From positions 2,796,247 to 2,860,246 of the forward strand of contig NZ_VLNU01000001.1 in assembly GCF_009765165.1 (NCBI RefSeq): a stretch of DNA of 64,000 bases, in the 5' to 3' direction. Position numbers and translations under genes: made by a program. Below the pieces are notes generated by a model. That model saw nothing but the letters and a program-made list of their open reading frames with translations. It did no database searches and was not told the origin of the DNA. This stretch comes from Lysobacter panacisoli. Its GTDB lineage: Bacteria > Pseudomonadota > Gammaproteobacteria > Xanthomonadales > Xanthomonadaceae. Shown one piece after another: positions 56,672-64,000 of this stretch. The first letter of the stretch is position 1. Every line of letters begins with the position of its first letter.

Positions 56672-56864
56672 GTGTCCCCTCCCAGGGATTCGGTAGCGGC
56701 CGCGCTGAGCGCGCGGTTGGGGCAGTTATACCGCATCCGTCGGCGTACGGACTTCGCGCGGCGGCACGTTCCCGACCGGCCTTCGCGATGATCTCCGTCA
56801 GGCAGGAGCACGGCCGGAACCCGTAAAATCACGGGCGGAATCATCCCCCAGCCAGGCCGTCCCC

Positions 56865-57938
56865 GTGAGTGAATCCCTGCAAGCCCGCATTGCCGCGTTG
56901 TCCCTGCCCGACGTGGGCCTGACCCTGGCCGAGGCCGGCGTCCGCATCCGCGCCGTCGCCAACGACGGCCGGGCGGTGGTCGAACTGACCCCGGGCTTCC
57001 CCTGCGCGACACTGCGGCCGTGGCTGGAAGCGGAAGTCGCCCGCGCGGTGCAGGCCGAAGGGCTGGCGCTGGCGCGGCTGGAACTGCATCCGCGCATCGT
57101 CTCGCACGCGGTCCAGCCGACCCTGTCGCCGCTGACGAACGTACGCAACCTGATCGCCGTGGCCTCGGGCAAGGGCGGTGTCGGCAAATCGACCACCGCG
57201 GTGAACCTCGCGCTGGCGCTGGCCGCCGAGGGCGCGCGCGTGGGCGTGCTCGACGCCGACATCTACGGCCCCAGCGTGCCGACCATGCTCGGCCTGAGCG
57301 GTCGTCCCGACAGCCCCGACGGCAAGACCATCGAGCCGATGCACGCGCATGGTGTCGAGGCGATGTCGATCGGCCTGCTGATCGAGCAGGACACGCCGAT
57401 GATCTGGCGCGGTCCGATGGCGACCTCGGCACTCACGCAGCTGCTCGGCGAGACCCGCTGGGGCGCCGAAGCGGGACTGGACTACCTCGTCGTCGACCTG
57501 CCGCCGGGCACCGGCGACATCCAGCTGACCCTCGCGCAGAAGATCCCCGTGGCCGGCGCCGTCATCGTCACCACGCCTCAGGACGTGGCGACGCTGGACG
57601 CGAAGAAGGCGCTGAAGATGTTCGAGAAGGTCAACGTGCCGGTGCTGGGCCTGGTCGAGAACATGGCCGTCCATGTCTGTTCCAACTGCGGCCACACCGA
57701 ACACGTGTTCGGCGAGGGCGGCGGCCAGCGCATGGCCGCGCAGTACGGCGTCCCGCTGCTGGGCAGCCTGCCGCTGGAAATCGGCATCCGCGAACAGGGC
57801 GACGCCGGCGTCCCCATCGTCGCCGCCCAGCCGGACGGCGCCGCCGCCGCGGCCTATCGCCTCACCGCGCGCCGCCTGGCGATCGAGCTGGCGCGCCGCC
57901 CGCGCGTGGCCACGCCGCTGTCGGCCTCGCTGGTGTGA
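56865..57938 (+). CDS. apbC: Iron-sulfur cluster carrier protein Mrp/ApbC
   Basis: The product is 357 residues from a GTG start. An N-terminal MIP18-like domain (about 1-85) precedes the P-loop ATPase: VASGKGGVGKSTTAVNL, DADIYGPSVPTMLGL, VVDLPPGTGDIQLTL, and the Fe-S-binding VCSNCGHTEHVFG. It carries and transfers Fe-S clusters to apo-proteins. Divergent mrp/metG order is as in E. coli. A TAAAAT box at 56824 lies within the inverted repeat CCCGT-ACGGG (56820-56835) upstream. Confidence 0.94.
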   Translation: MSESLQARIAALSLPDVGLTLAEAGVRIRAVANDGRAVVELTPGFPCATLRPWLEAEVARAVQAEGLALARLELHPRIVSHAVQPTLSPLTNVRNLIAVASGKGGVGKSTTAVNLALALAAEGARVGVLDADIYGPSVPTMLGLSGRPDSPDGKTIEPMHAHGVEAMSIGLLIEQDTPMIWRGPMATSALTQLLGETRWGAEAGLDYLVVDLPPGTGDIQLTLAQKIPVAGAVIVTTPQDVATLDAKKALKMFEKVNVPVLGLVENMAVHVCSNCGHTEHVFGEGGGQRMAAQYGVPLLGSLPLEIGIREQGDAGVPIVAAQPDGAAAAAYRLTARRLAIELARRPRVATPLSASLV

Positions 57939-58006
57939 CGCCTCTGGCCGCGGCCTGCCGCGGCTGACACAATCGCCCTTCCTTGCCCCCGAGTCGCCCG
58001 CACCGC

Positions 58007-58576
58007 ATGAGCATCAAGTCCGATCGTTGGATCCGTCGCATGGCCGAACAGCACGGCATGATCGAGCCGTTCGAGCCGGGCCAGGTCAAGACCGGCGCCG
58101 ACGGCCACCGCATCGTCAGCTACGGCACCTCCAGCTACGGCTACGACGTGCGCTGCTCGCGCGAGTTCAAGATCTTCACCAACATCAACTCGACCATCGT
58201 CGATCCCAAGCATTTCGACAGCGGCAGCTTCGTCGACGTCGAGGGCGATTACTGCGTGATCCCGCCGAACTCCTTCGCGCTGGCGCGCACGGTCGAGTAC
58301 TTCCGCATCCCGCGCGACACCCTGGTGGTGTGCCTGGGCAAGAGCACGTACGCGCGCTGCGGCATCATCGTCAACGTGACGCCGCTGGAACCGGAGTGGG
58401 AAGGCCACGTCACGCTGGAGTTCAGCAACACCACGCCGCTGCCGGCGCGCATCTACGCCAACGAAGGCGTGGCGCAGATGCTGTTCTTCCAGTCCGACGA
58501 AGTCTGCGATACCTCGTACAAGGACCGCGGCGGCAAGTACCAGGGACAGGTCGGCGTCACGCTGCCGCGCACCTGA
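58007..58576 (+). CDS. dcd: dCTP deaminase
   Basis: The product is 189 residues, turning dCTP into dUTP for dTTP synthesis. Start [13 protein letters not shown] is the family start. Seen are [16 protein letters not shown]-like [20 protein letters not shown] and the catalytic Glu region [15 protein letters not shown]. It is 69 bp after apbC. Confidence 0.96.
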   Translation: MSIKSDRWIRRMAEQHGMIEPFEPGQVKTGADGHRIVSYGTSSYGYDVRCSREFKIFTNINSTIVDPKHFDSGSFVDVEGDYCVIPPNSFALARTVEYFRIPRDTLVVCLGKSTYARCGIIVNVTPLEPEWEGHVTLEFSNTTPLPARIYANEGVAQMLFFQSDEVCDTSYKDRGGKYQGQVGVTLPRT

Positions 58577-58710
58577 TCGCGACAGTCCGTATCCGCACGC
58601 GCTTGATCGCGCGTGCGTCGATCGCGGCACCGGAATTGTCTGATGGGAACCGATGCGTCATGGCCGCCACAATCGGCCGGACGCAATCGCGCATACGAAG
58701 GAGCGGAACC

Positions 58711-59487
58711 ATGAACACCATAGCGAAGCCGCGCATCGTCGCACTGGCCTGCACGCTGTGCCTGATCGGCACGGCGCACGCCGGCAAGCTCAGCGACCTG
58801 CTGAACAACCAGAACCTGCAGAAGGCGGGTGTCCAGGCGGTGCAGGGCCTCACCATCTCCGACGCGCAGGTCGCGCAGCTGGGCGCGGAGTCGGTCGCGA
58901 AGATGGACCAGGAAAATCCCGTCGCGCCGGCCAGCAGTCCCTACGCCAAACGCCTGGCCAAGCTGACGCAGGGCATGCAGAACGAAGACGGGATGGCGCT
59001 GAACTTCAAGGTCTACCTCGTCAAGGACATCAACGCCTTCGCCGCGCCCGACGGTTCGGTCCGCGTGTTCGCCGGCTTGATGGACGCGATGGGCGACGCT
59101 GAGCTGATGTCGGTGATCGGTCACGAGATCGGTCACGTCAAGCACGGCCACAGCAAGGAACACTACCGCGCCGCCTACCTCGCCAGCGCCGCGCGCACCG
59201 GCGCCAGCGCGATGGGCGGGACGGTGGGTTCGCTGGCCGCTTCCGACATCGGCGCCATCGGCGAAGCGGCGCTCAACGCGAAGTTCAGCCGCGCCAACGA
59301 GACGCAGGCGGACGAGTACGGCGTCGACTTCCTGCGCCGGCACAAACTCGACCCGCAGGGTTCGGTGCGTGCGATGCAGGTGCTGTCCGCGAAGGGCGGT
59401 TCGGGCAAGACCGGCTTCTTCGACGATCACCCGTCCTCGCCGGAACGCGTCAAGCACCTGCAGCAGTACATCGCGAAGAAGAAGTAA
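58711..59487 (+). CDS. M48-family zinc metallopeptidase, secreted
   Basis: The product is 258 residues with signal peptide (cleavage after AHA, residue 24), an N-terminal helical part, then the protease domain: VRVFAGLMDAMGDAEL, zinc motif VIGHEIGHVKHGH, and the third ligand in RANETQADEYGVDF. Compact periplasmic M48 proteins such as LoiP and BepA take part in outer-membrane quality control. AAGGAGCGG lies just before the ATG. Confidence 0.88.
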   Translation: MNTIAKPRIVALACTLCLIGTAHAGKLSDLLNNQNLQKAGVQAVQGLTISDAQVAQLGAESVAKMDQENPVAPASSPYAKRLAKLTQGMQNEDGMALNFKVYLVKDINAFAAPDGSVRVFAGLMDAMGDAELMSVIGHEIGHVKHGHSKEHYRAAYLASAARTGASAMGGTVGSLAASDIGAIGEAALNAKFSRANETQADEYGVDFLRRHKLDPQGSVRAMQVLSAKGGSGKTGFFDDHPSSPERVKHLQQYIAKKK

Positions 59488-59538
59488 GCCCGTCTGTCAC
59501 GGGCTTCGACGCAAGGGCCGCCGGGAGGCGGCCTTTGC
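59486..59538. terminator. Two hairpins between convergent genes
   Basis: Hairpin 1: AAGCCCGT (59486-59493) with ACGGGCTT (59499-59506), starting at the M48 stop. Hairpin 2: AAGGGCCGCC (59513-59522) with GGCGGCCTTT (59527-59536), with one G-T pair. Together they should end transcription from both sides. Confidence 0.65.
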
Positions 59539-59550
59539 ATTGGTGCGGCA

Positions 59551-59844
59551 TCAGCGCCGCACGTAGGTGACGAAGAATCCCTGCAGGTCGCCGTTCTCGG
59601 TGTAACCGACCACGCTCACGACATCGAAACCGTTGGCGTTGAACGCGCGGTGGGACTGGTTGAGTTCGGTCGCCGAGCCGCTCTTGCGCGCGCCCAGGTC
59701 GACGTCGACATAGAGGCTGACGGTGCGCTGGCCGCTGCCCGCGGCTTCGGCTGCTTTCTTGTCGTAGAACGACTGCGAGGCCGCGATCGCGAGCGCGGGC
59801 ATGAGCAGCGCCGCGGCCAGCGCGGTGGCGAAGATCTTGCGCAT
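59551..59844 (-). CDS. Small secreted protein of unknown function
   Basis: The product is 97 residues with signal peptide (cleavage after AIA, about residue 21) and a basic, strand-rich remainder: RTVSLYVDVDLGARKSG, HRAFNANGFDVVSVVGYTENGDLQGFFVTYVRR. The end looks like two beta strands of a small barrel or ferredoxin-like fold. AGGGGAA precedes the ATG. I recognise no family; it is the last gene downstream of pcp. Confidence 0.7.
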   Translation of the reverse strand: MRKIFATALAAALLMPALAIAASQSFYDKKAAEAAGSGQRTVSLYVDVDLGARKSGSATELNQSHRAFNANGFDVVSVVGYTENGDLQGFFVTYVRR

Positions 59845-59870
59845 GAGGTGTTCCCCTGTGTGGTGCGTGT

Positions 59871-60527
59871 CTAGTGCGTGGTGCCCGCTGCGAGGCGGAC
59901 GTCGTGATCGACCGTGAGCGCCACAGCGACGGCCAGGCGCAATGCCTGGGTCACCACCGTTGGCGGCAGGCTGGGAGCGCCCGGATGCCGCGCGGCCTGG
60001 GCGGGAGCATACGGAATGTGGACGAATCCGCCGCGGACCTGCGGCACATTCCGCAGCGCGTGCATCAATCCGTAGAAGACGTGGTTGCAGACGAAGGTGC
60101 CGGCGGTCTGCGAGATCTCCACCGGGAATCCCGCCTCGCGCAGAGCTGCCAGCATTGCCTTGATCGGCAGGTCGCTGAAGTACGCGGCCGGGCCGTCGCC
60201 GCAGACCGGTTCGTCGATCGGTTGCGCGCCGGCGTTGTCGGCGATGCGTGCGTCGTCCACGTTGATGGCGACGCGTTCCAGCGAGATCTGCGCGCGCCCG
60301 CCGGCCTGGCCGACGCAGATGACCAGCGCCGGTTCGAGTTCGTCCAGCGCCTGCCGTAGCGCCGACAGCGACGCGCCGAACTCGACCGGCAAGCGACGAG
60401 CGACCACGCGATGGCCTTCGATGGTGTCGCCATCGAGCGCGCGCACGGCGTCCCAGCTCGGGTTCTCGTCCTCGCCGCCGAACGGCGCGAAGCCGGTGAG
60501 CAGGACGGTGGGAATGCGCTTGCTCAT
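59871..60527 (-). CDS. pcp: Pyroglutamyl-peptidase I
   Basis: The product is 218 residues, a C15 Cys peptidase that removes N-terminal 5-oxoproline from peptides. Features are [17 protein letters not shown], the Glu region [15 protein letters not shown], the Cys motif [18 protein letters not shown] and His in [13 protein letters not shown]. It lies 7 nt after the DUF979 gene, closing a pyroglutamate-use operon; the product 5-oxoproline is the substrate of Pxp. Confidence 0.94.
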   Translation of the reverse strand: MSKRIPTVLLTGFAPFGGEDENPSWDAVRALDGDTIEGHRVVARRLPVEFGASLSALRQALDELEPALVICVGQAGGRAQISLERVAINVDDARIADNAGAQPIDEPVCGDGPAAYFSDLPIKAMLAALREAGFPVEISQTAGTFVCNHVFYGLMHALRNVPQVRGGFVHIPYAPAQAARHPGAPSLPPTVVTQALRLAVAVALTVDHDVRLAAGTTH

Positions 60528-60534
60528 GGGCCGA

Positions 60535-61500
60535 TCATCGGAAGGCCAGCCAGTACATCAGCAGCAGGTTCACCACGAGCAGCGGAATCGCGGTCGGCAA
60601 TTGCGCGCGGATCACCGCGTTGGGATCGTCCAGTTCCAGCAGCGCGGCAGGAACGAGGTTGAAGTTGGCCGCCATCGGCGTCATCAGCGTGCCGCAGTAG
60701 CCGGTCAGCATGCCGAGGGAGCCGAGGATCGCCGGTGCCGCACCGTGCTGCTGGATCAGCAACGGCAGGCCGATGCCCGCCGTCATCACCGGGAATGCGG
60801 CGAACGCGTTGCCCATGATCACGGTGAACAGCACCATGCCCAATCCGTAGGCCAGCACGCACGCGACGCGACTGTCGGATGGGATCACCGCCGACACCAG
60901 CGACGCGACCGCTTCGCCTACGCCGCTGGCCGCGAACACGCCGCCCAGTGTCGCCAGCACCAGCGGCAGCAGCGCAGCCCAGCCCATCGTGTCGAGCAGG
61001 CGACGTCCTTCGCCGAGCGCTGCGACGGGACGTTCGCGCGTGACCAGCACGGCGACGATCGTCGCCAGCACGCAGGCCAATGCGAGGCCGATGAGCGTGA
61101 TGCTGCCGGCACCGAACAGCTTTGTCCCGCCGATTGCGAGCGTCGGCCCGAACAGCACGATCAGCACCGTCACCGCCGGAATCAGCAGCGCCGGCCAGAA
61201 CAGGCGATGGCCGAGTCGCTGCGCGGAGGCGAGGCGTTGCGCTTCGGGCGCTTCGGCGATGTGCTCGCGGCGCATGCGCGTGGCCAGCAGCGCCAGCGCG
61301 ATCACCGCGGCTCCCGCCAGCTGCGAGGGCAGGGCGTTGCCGAGCTTGGAGGCATCGAGGATGGGTTTCCCGCTCGCGAACAGCACCGCCAGCAGGCCCC
61401 AGAACGCCGCGTGCGCGAAGCGGCGTTCGCGGAGGTTGCGGCCGCCCGCGTACAGCAGGAACAGCGCGAGCAGCAGGTAGAAGTGCTCAATCGACAGCAT
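60535..61500 (-). CDS. DUF979 membrane protein, putative permease subunit
   Basis: The product is 321 residues with about nine to ten membrane helices. Start ATG 61500 ([11 protein letters not shown]) follows the family; the frame is open further up. The Gly-rich core [22 protein letters not shown] and [21 protein letters not shown] is typical of DUF979. It overlaps the DUF969 gene by 14 bp. The pair regularly sits with pcp and pxp genes and is a candidate 5-oxoproline or peptide importer; transport is not demonstrated by the sequence. Confidence 0.86.
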   Translation of the reverse strand: MLSIEHFYLLLALFLLYAGGRNLRERRFAHAAFWGLLAVLFASGKPILDASKLGNALPSQLAGAAVIALALLATRMRREHIAEAPEAQRLASAQRLGHRLFWPALLIPAVTVLIVLFGPTLAIGGTKLFGAGSITLIGLALACVLATIVAVLVTRERPVAALGEGRRLLDTMGWAALLPLVLATLGGVFAASGVGEAVASLVSAVIPSDSRVACVLAYGLGMVLFTVIMGNAFAAFPVMTAGIGLPLLIQQHGAAPAILGSLGMLTGYCGTLMTPMAANFNLVPAALLELDDPNAVIRAQLPTAIPLLVVNLLLMYWLAFR

Positions 61501-62197
61501 CGCGCGCCTCCGCCGTCGTCGCCTTCTCTGCCATTCGACGGTCGAGCGCGCGCTGGAAGAACACGATGCGCACCGCATGGATCACGAACGCCGCGATCGC
61601 GGTCGGGATCGCCCACAGCGCGATCTGCAGCGGTTCCAGCACGATGCCGTGCTCGGCGTAGAAACCCTGGATCAGCAACACGGCGCCGAACGCCAGGAAC
61701 ACGTCCTCGCCGAAGAAGCGGCCGACATTGTCCGTAGCGGCGGCGAGCGCATGGACCTTCTGCGTGTCCTCGCGCGTGACCGGGCCATTCGGTTTGGACG
61801 CGGCGGATTCCGCCATCGGCGCGAGCAGCGGTCGCACCGTCTGCGCATGCCCGGCGATGTCGATCAGGCCGAGCATGCTCAATCCCTGTCGCGCTGCGAG
61901 ATACCCGGTGAGCAGGCGCGCGAGGGTGAGGCCGCGCCACCGCGCGATCCAGCGCAGCGCGTGCTCGCGCAGGCCGGCGCGTTCGAGCAGACCGATCGTG
62001 GGCAGCGTCATCGCGAACATCAGCAGTGCGCGGTTGGAGACGAAGCTCTCGCCGAGCAGCGCCAGCAGTTCGCCGATCGACTTGCCCGCGGCGAGTCCGC
62101 TGACCAGTCCCGCACTCACCACCACGATCACCGGATTGGCGCGCAGCACGAAGCCGACCACGACCCACGCAACGCCGAGCAGCGGCCAGTAGTTCAT
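61487..62197 (-). CDS. DUF969 membrane protein, putative permease subunit
   Basis: The product is 236 residues, five to six membrane helices: MNYWPLLGVAWVVVGFVLR, NPVIVVVSAGLVSGLAAG, FVSNRALLMFAMTLPTIGLLERAGL (in parts) and AFVIHAVRIVFFQRALDRR. The QGLSMLGLIDIAGHAQTVRPLL stretch is the family core. Coupled to pxpA (4-nt overlap) and to DUF979. Confidence 0.86.
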   Translation of the reverse strand: MNYWPLLGVAWVVVGFVLRANPVIVVVSAGLVSGLAAGKSIGELLALLGESFVSNRALLMFAMTLPTIGLLERAGLREHALRWIARWRGLTLARLLTGYLAARQGLSMLGLIDIAGHAQTVRPLLAPMAESAASKPNGPVTREDTQKVHALAAATDNVGRFFGEDVFLAFGAVLLIQGFYAEHGIVLEPLQIALWAIPTAIAAFVIHAVRIVFFQRALDRRMAEKATTAEARDAVD

Positions 62198-62949
62198 GCC
62201 GTCGCCCCGAACGACACCACCGCGATCCCGTCCGCCTCAAGTGCCCCGCGCACCGCGCGCGCGAACGCGACCGCATCCGAGCGGTCGCCATGCAGGCACA
62301 GCGTGTCGGCGCGCAGCGGCACGATGCGACCGTTGCTGGCGACGACCTCGCCGCGTCCGGCCAGTCGTCGCACCTGCGCGATGGAGGCATCCAGCGAATC
62401 GATCACCGCGCCCGGCGTGCCGCGTGGCAGCAGCCGTCCGCGCGCGTCGTAGCCGCGTTCGGCGAAGACTTCGTGGGCGACACGCAGGCCACGCGCGGCG
62501 CCGGCCTCGGTCAGCGCCGAACCGGACAGTCCGAACAGCACCAGTGACGGATCGAATTCCGCGACCGTGGCGGCGATGGCATCGGCCACCGCGCGGTCGT
62601 CGGCGGCGACGTTGTAGAGCGCGCCGTGCGGCTTGACGTGCGCCAGGCGCACGCCTTCCTCGTCCGCGATCGTGGTCAGGCGCCGGATCTGCTCGCCCAC
62701 CATGCGCGCGATTTCGGCCGCGGGCACGTCGAGCGCGCGCCGGCCGAAGTGCTCACGGTCCTCGTACGACGGATGGGCTCCCGCGGCGACGCCGTGCGCT
62801 CGACACAGGCGCAGCGTCGCGCGCATCGTCGCCTCGTCGCCGGCGTGGCCGCCGCAGGCGATGCTGGCCGAGCTCACCAGCGGCAGGATCGCCGCGTCGT
62901 CTCCACAGCCTTCGCCGAGATCGCAGTTGAAGTCGATGCGCGGGTTCAC
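62194..62949 (-). CDS. pxpA: 5-oxoprolinase subunit A (LamB/YcsF)
   Basis: The product is 251 residues from GTG 62949 (VNPRIDFNCDLGEG), the family start; the open frame continues upstream. Features are NCDLGEGCGDDAAILPLVSSASIACGGHAGDE, VAAGAHPSYEDREHFGR, LAHVKPHGALYN and LCLHGDRSDAV. With PxpB and PxpC it opens 5-oxoproline to glutamate using ATP. pxpB is not in the window and should lie beyond the right edge, next to pxpC. Confidence 0.94.
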   Translation of the reverse strand: MNPRIDFNCDLGEGCGDDAAILPLVSSASIACGGHAGDEATMRATLRLCRAHGVAAGAHPSYEDREHFGRRALDVPAAEIARMVGEQIRRLTTIADEEGVRLAHVKPHGALYNVAADDRAVADAIAATVAEFDPSLVLFGLSGSALTEAGAARGLRVAHEVFAERGYDARGRLLPRGTPGAVIDSLDASIAQVRRLAGRGEVVASNGRIVPLRADTLCLHGDRSDAVAFARAVRGALEADGIAVVSFGATA

Positions 62950-62969
62950 GTCGCAGGCAGGGCGCGGCG

Positions 62970-63134
62970 TCAACCGCGCTTGAACAGCATGCCCAGGCCG
63001 ACCACGATCAGGATCGCGGGCCACCAGGTCATGAGCAGGCGACCCAGGCTCATGTCGGTGAAGCCGAGGTTGTTGAGCAGGAACAGGGTGCCGATCACGA
63101 CCAGCACCAGCGCGCCGACGATATGGGATTTCAT
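62970..63134 (-). CDS. Small membrane protein, LiaI/LiaF-like (DUF5668-type)
   Basis: The product is 54 residues, missed by simple length cut-offs: MKSHIVGALVLVVIGTLFLL then NNLGFTDMSLGRLLMTWWPAILIVVGLGMLFKRG, two hydrophobic helices joined by the NNLG turn typical of LiaI-LiaF-type membrane segments. It sits between pxpC and pxpA in the same direction (26 and 20 bp gaps). Its role in pyroglutamate metabolism, if any, is unknown. Confidence 0.75.
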   Translation of the reverse strand: MKSHIVGALVLVVIGTLFLLNNLGFTDMSLGRLLMTWWPAILIVVGLGMLFKRG

Positions 63135-63160
63135 GGAAGTCCGCTTTGAAGGTTGAGGGT

Positions 63161-64000
63161 TCAGACCGCGGCGAGGCGCGCGTCGATCATCACGCCGATT
63201 CTGGCGAGCCGCGCACGCGCAGCGCAAGCCAGCCGATGGGCGGTCGCCGGATCGCAGGGCGCGAAGTGCAGCGTCTGTCCCGGAATGCACTGCGCCAAGC
63301 GCGGCAGGTCGGCGGCGATGACGTGGCCGAGGCGGGGGTAGCCGCCCACGGTCTGCGCATCGGCCATCAGCACGATCGGGCAGCCGTCGGCCGGCAACTG
63401 GATCGTGCCCGGTGCGACCGGCTCGGACACGCCGTCGGCCGGCGGGGCGGGGAGGGGATCGCCCTGCAGGCGCAGGCCTTGGCGGTTGCTGTTCGGATTC
63501 ACCTGCCATACGCGCCGCGCCAGCGCGGAAGCCGCCGGATGCGCGGACGGGCAGTAGCGGATCGGTGCTTCGACCGGTTCATCGTGTGCGGGATCGATCC
63601 ACCAGACAGGCGCGTTCAGGCGCGGAACGCCGGTCATCGCGCCTTCGCCGAGCGCGAGCACGTCGCCCGCCGCCAGCGGCCGTCCTTCGCCGCCGCCGAA
63701 GCCGCCGCGCAGGTCGGTGCTGCGGCTGCCCAGCACGGGGTCGACGTCGATGCCGCCGTCGATCGCCAGCCATGCGCGCGCGCCGTCGTGCAGTGCGCCG
63801 AGTTCGAGGGTGCCCGCCGGAAGTTCGACCGGCCGGCCCATCGGTACCGGTTCGCCGTCGAAACGCGCCGACACCCGCGCGCCGAGCAGGGCGATGCGCA
63901 CCGGCGCGTCGAACTGCAACGTTGGTCCGCGCAAGGTCAGCTCAAGCACGGCCGCATCGTCCGGATTGCCGACCAGCCGGTTCGCCAGCGTCGCCGCGCC
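63161..64000 (-). CDS. pxpC: 5-oxoprolinase subunit C (biotin-dependent carboxyltransferase-like), 5' end outside window
   Basis: At least 280 residues. The frame stays open to the right edge and reads ATLANRLVGNPDDAAVLEL, the typical PxpC N-terminal region, so the GTG at 63949 is internal. Further features are RAWLAIDGGIDVDPVLGSRSTDLRGGFGG (in parts), the SNRQGLRLQG block and PADGCPIVLMADAQTVGGYPRLGHV. It is the KipA-like subunit working with PxpB. It starts the leftward pyroglutamate operon visible here. Confidence 0.93.
   Translation of the reverse strand, partial: GAATLANRLVGNPDDAAVLELTLRGPTLQFDAPVRIALLGARVSARFDGEPVPMGRPVELPAGTLELGALHDGARAWLAIDGGIDVDPVLGSRSTDLRGGFGGGEGRPLAAGDVLALGEGAMTGVPRLNAPVWWIDPAHDEPVEAPIRYCPSAHPAASALARRVWQVNPNSNRQGLRLQGDPLPAPPADGVSEPVAPGTIQLPADGCPIVLMADAQTVGGYPRLGHVIAADLPRLAQCIPGQTLHFAPCDPATAHRLACAARARLARIGVMIDARLAAV

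Overview
The window is GC-rich, densely coded DNA from a gammaproteobacterium of the Xanthomonadaceae (Lysobacteraceae) type, most likely Lysobacter or a close relative. The evidence is gene order (pcnB-folK-panBCD-pgi, queG-nnr-tsaE-amiC-mutL, gcvR-bcp divergent from dapA-bamC, metG divergent from mrp), a GTAG-headed REP pair, frequent 1-4 nt gene overlaps, and a modular PKS/NRPS locus. The species cannot be named from the sequence alone.

Region A (1-11.6 kb, + strand) is the right end of a biosynthetic operon. It starts with the 3' part of a polyketide synthase (AT tail, ACP, PLP aminotransferase) that runs off the left edge. An NRPS of order C-A-T-C-T-TE-T follows, then two alpha/beta hydrolases of the kind found in exosortase-A polysaccharide loci, and a Wzx/MATE-like flippase. 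A hairpin terminator closes the operon. Region B (11.6-12.1 kb) has no gene. It holds an eight-unit array with 21-bp period and a REP pair.

Region C (12.1-27.6 kb, mostly - strand) holds an NTF2-like secreted protein, a secreted beta-helix protein with a sorting-signal-like tail, a YdcF protein (+), and a compact 11-gene exopolysaccharide operon. That operon is read leftward from an outer-membrane export lipoprotein: chain-length protein, a BY-kinase-like protein with a degenerate P-loop, outer-membrane barrel, two GT4 enzymes, O-antigen ligase/polymerase, two polysaccharide deacetylases, a GT2 and a GT4. Its gene types match exosortase-A (PEP-CTERM) loci, but no exosortase and no priming glycosyltransferase lie in the window. 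galE and an alkaline-phosphatase-fold transferase follow at 27.9-30.8 kb.

Region D (31-59.5 kb) is core genome: hydrolase-thiD-DUF1275, phoH, bcp, gcvR | dapA-bamC, fdxA, tRNA-Glu, pcnB-folK-panBCD-pgi, queG | nnr-tsaE-amiC-mutL-DUF1684-GumN, rnfB and metG | mrp-dcd-M48 protease. Region E (59.5-64 kb, - strand) is a pyroglutamate locus: pxpC (cut by the right edge), a small membrane protein, pxpA, DUF969, DUF979 and pcp.

Regions A and C plausibly work together. A beta-amino acyl-peptide made by the PKS/NRPS sits beside hydrolases, a flippase and a whole polysaccharide assembly and export line. Whether the peptide modifies the polymer or is a separate small molecule cannot be decided from sequence.
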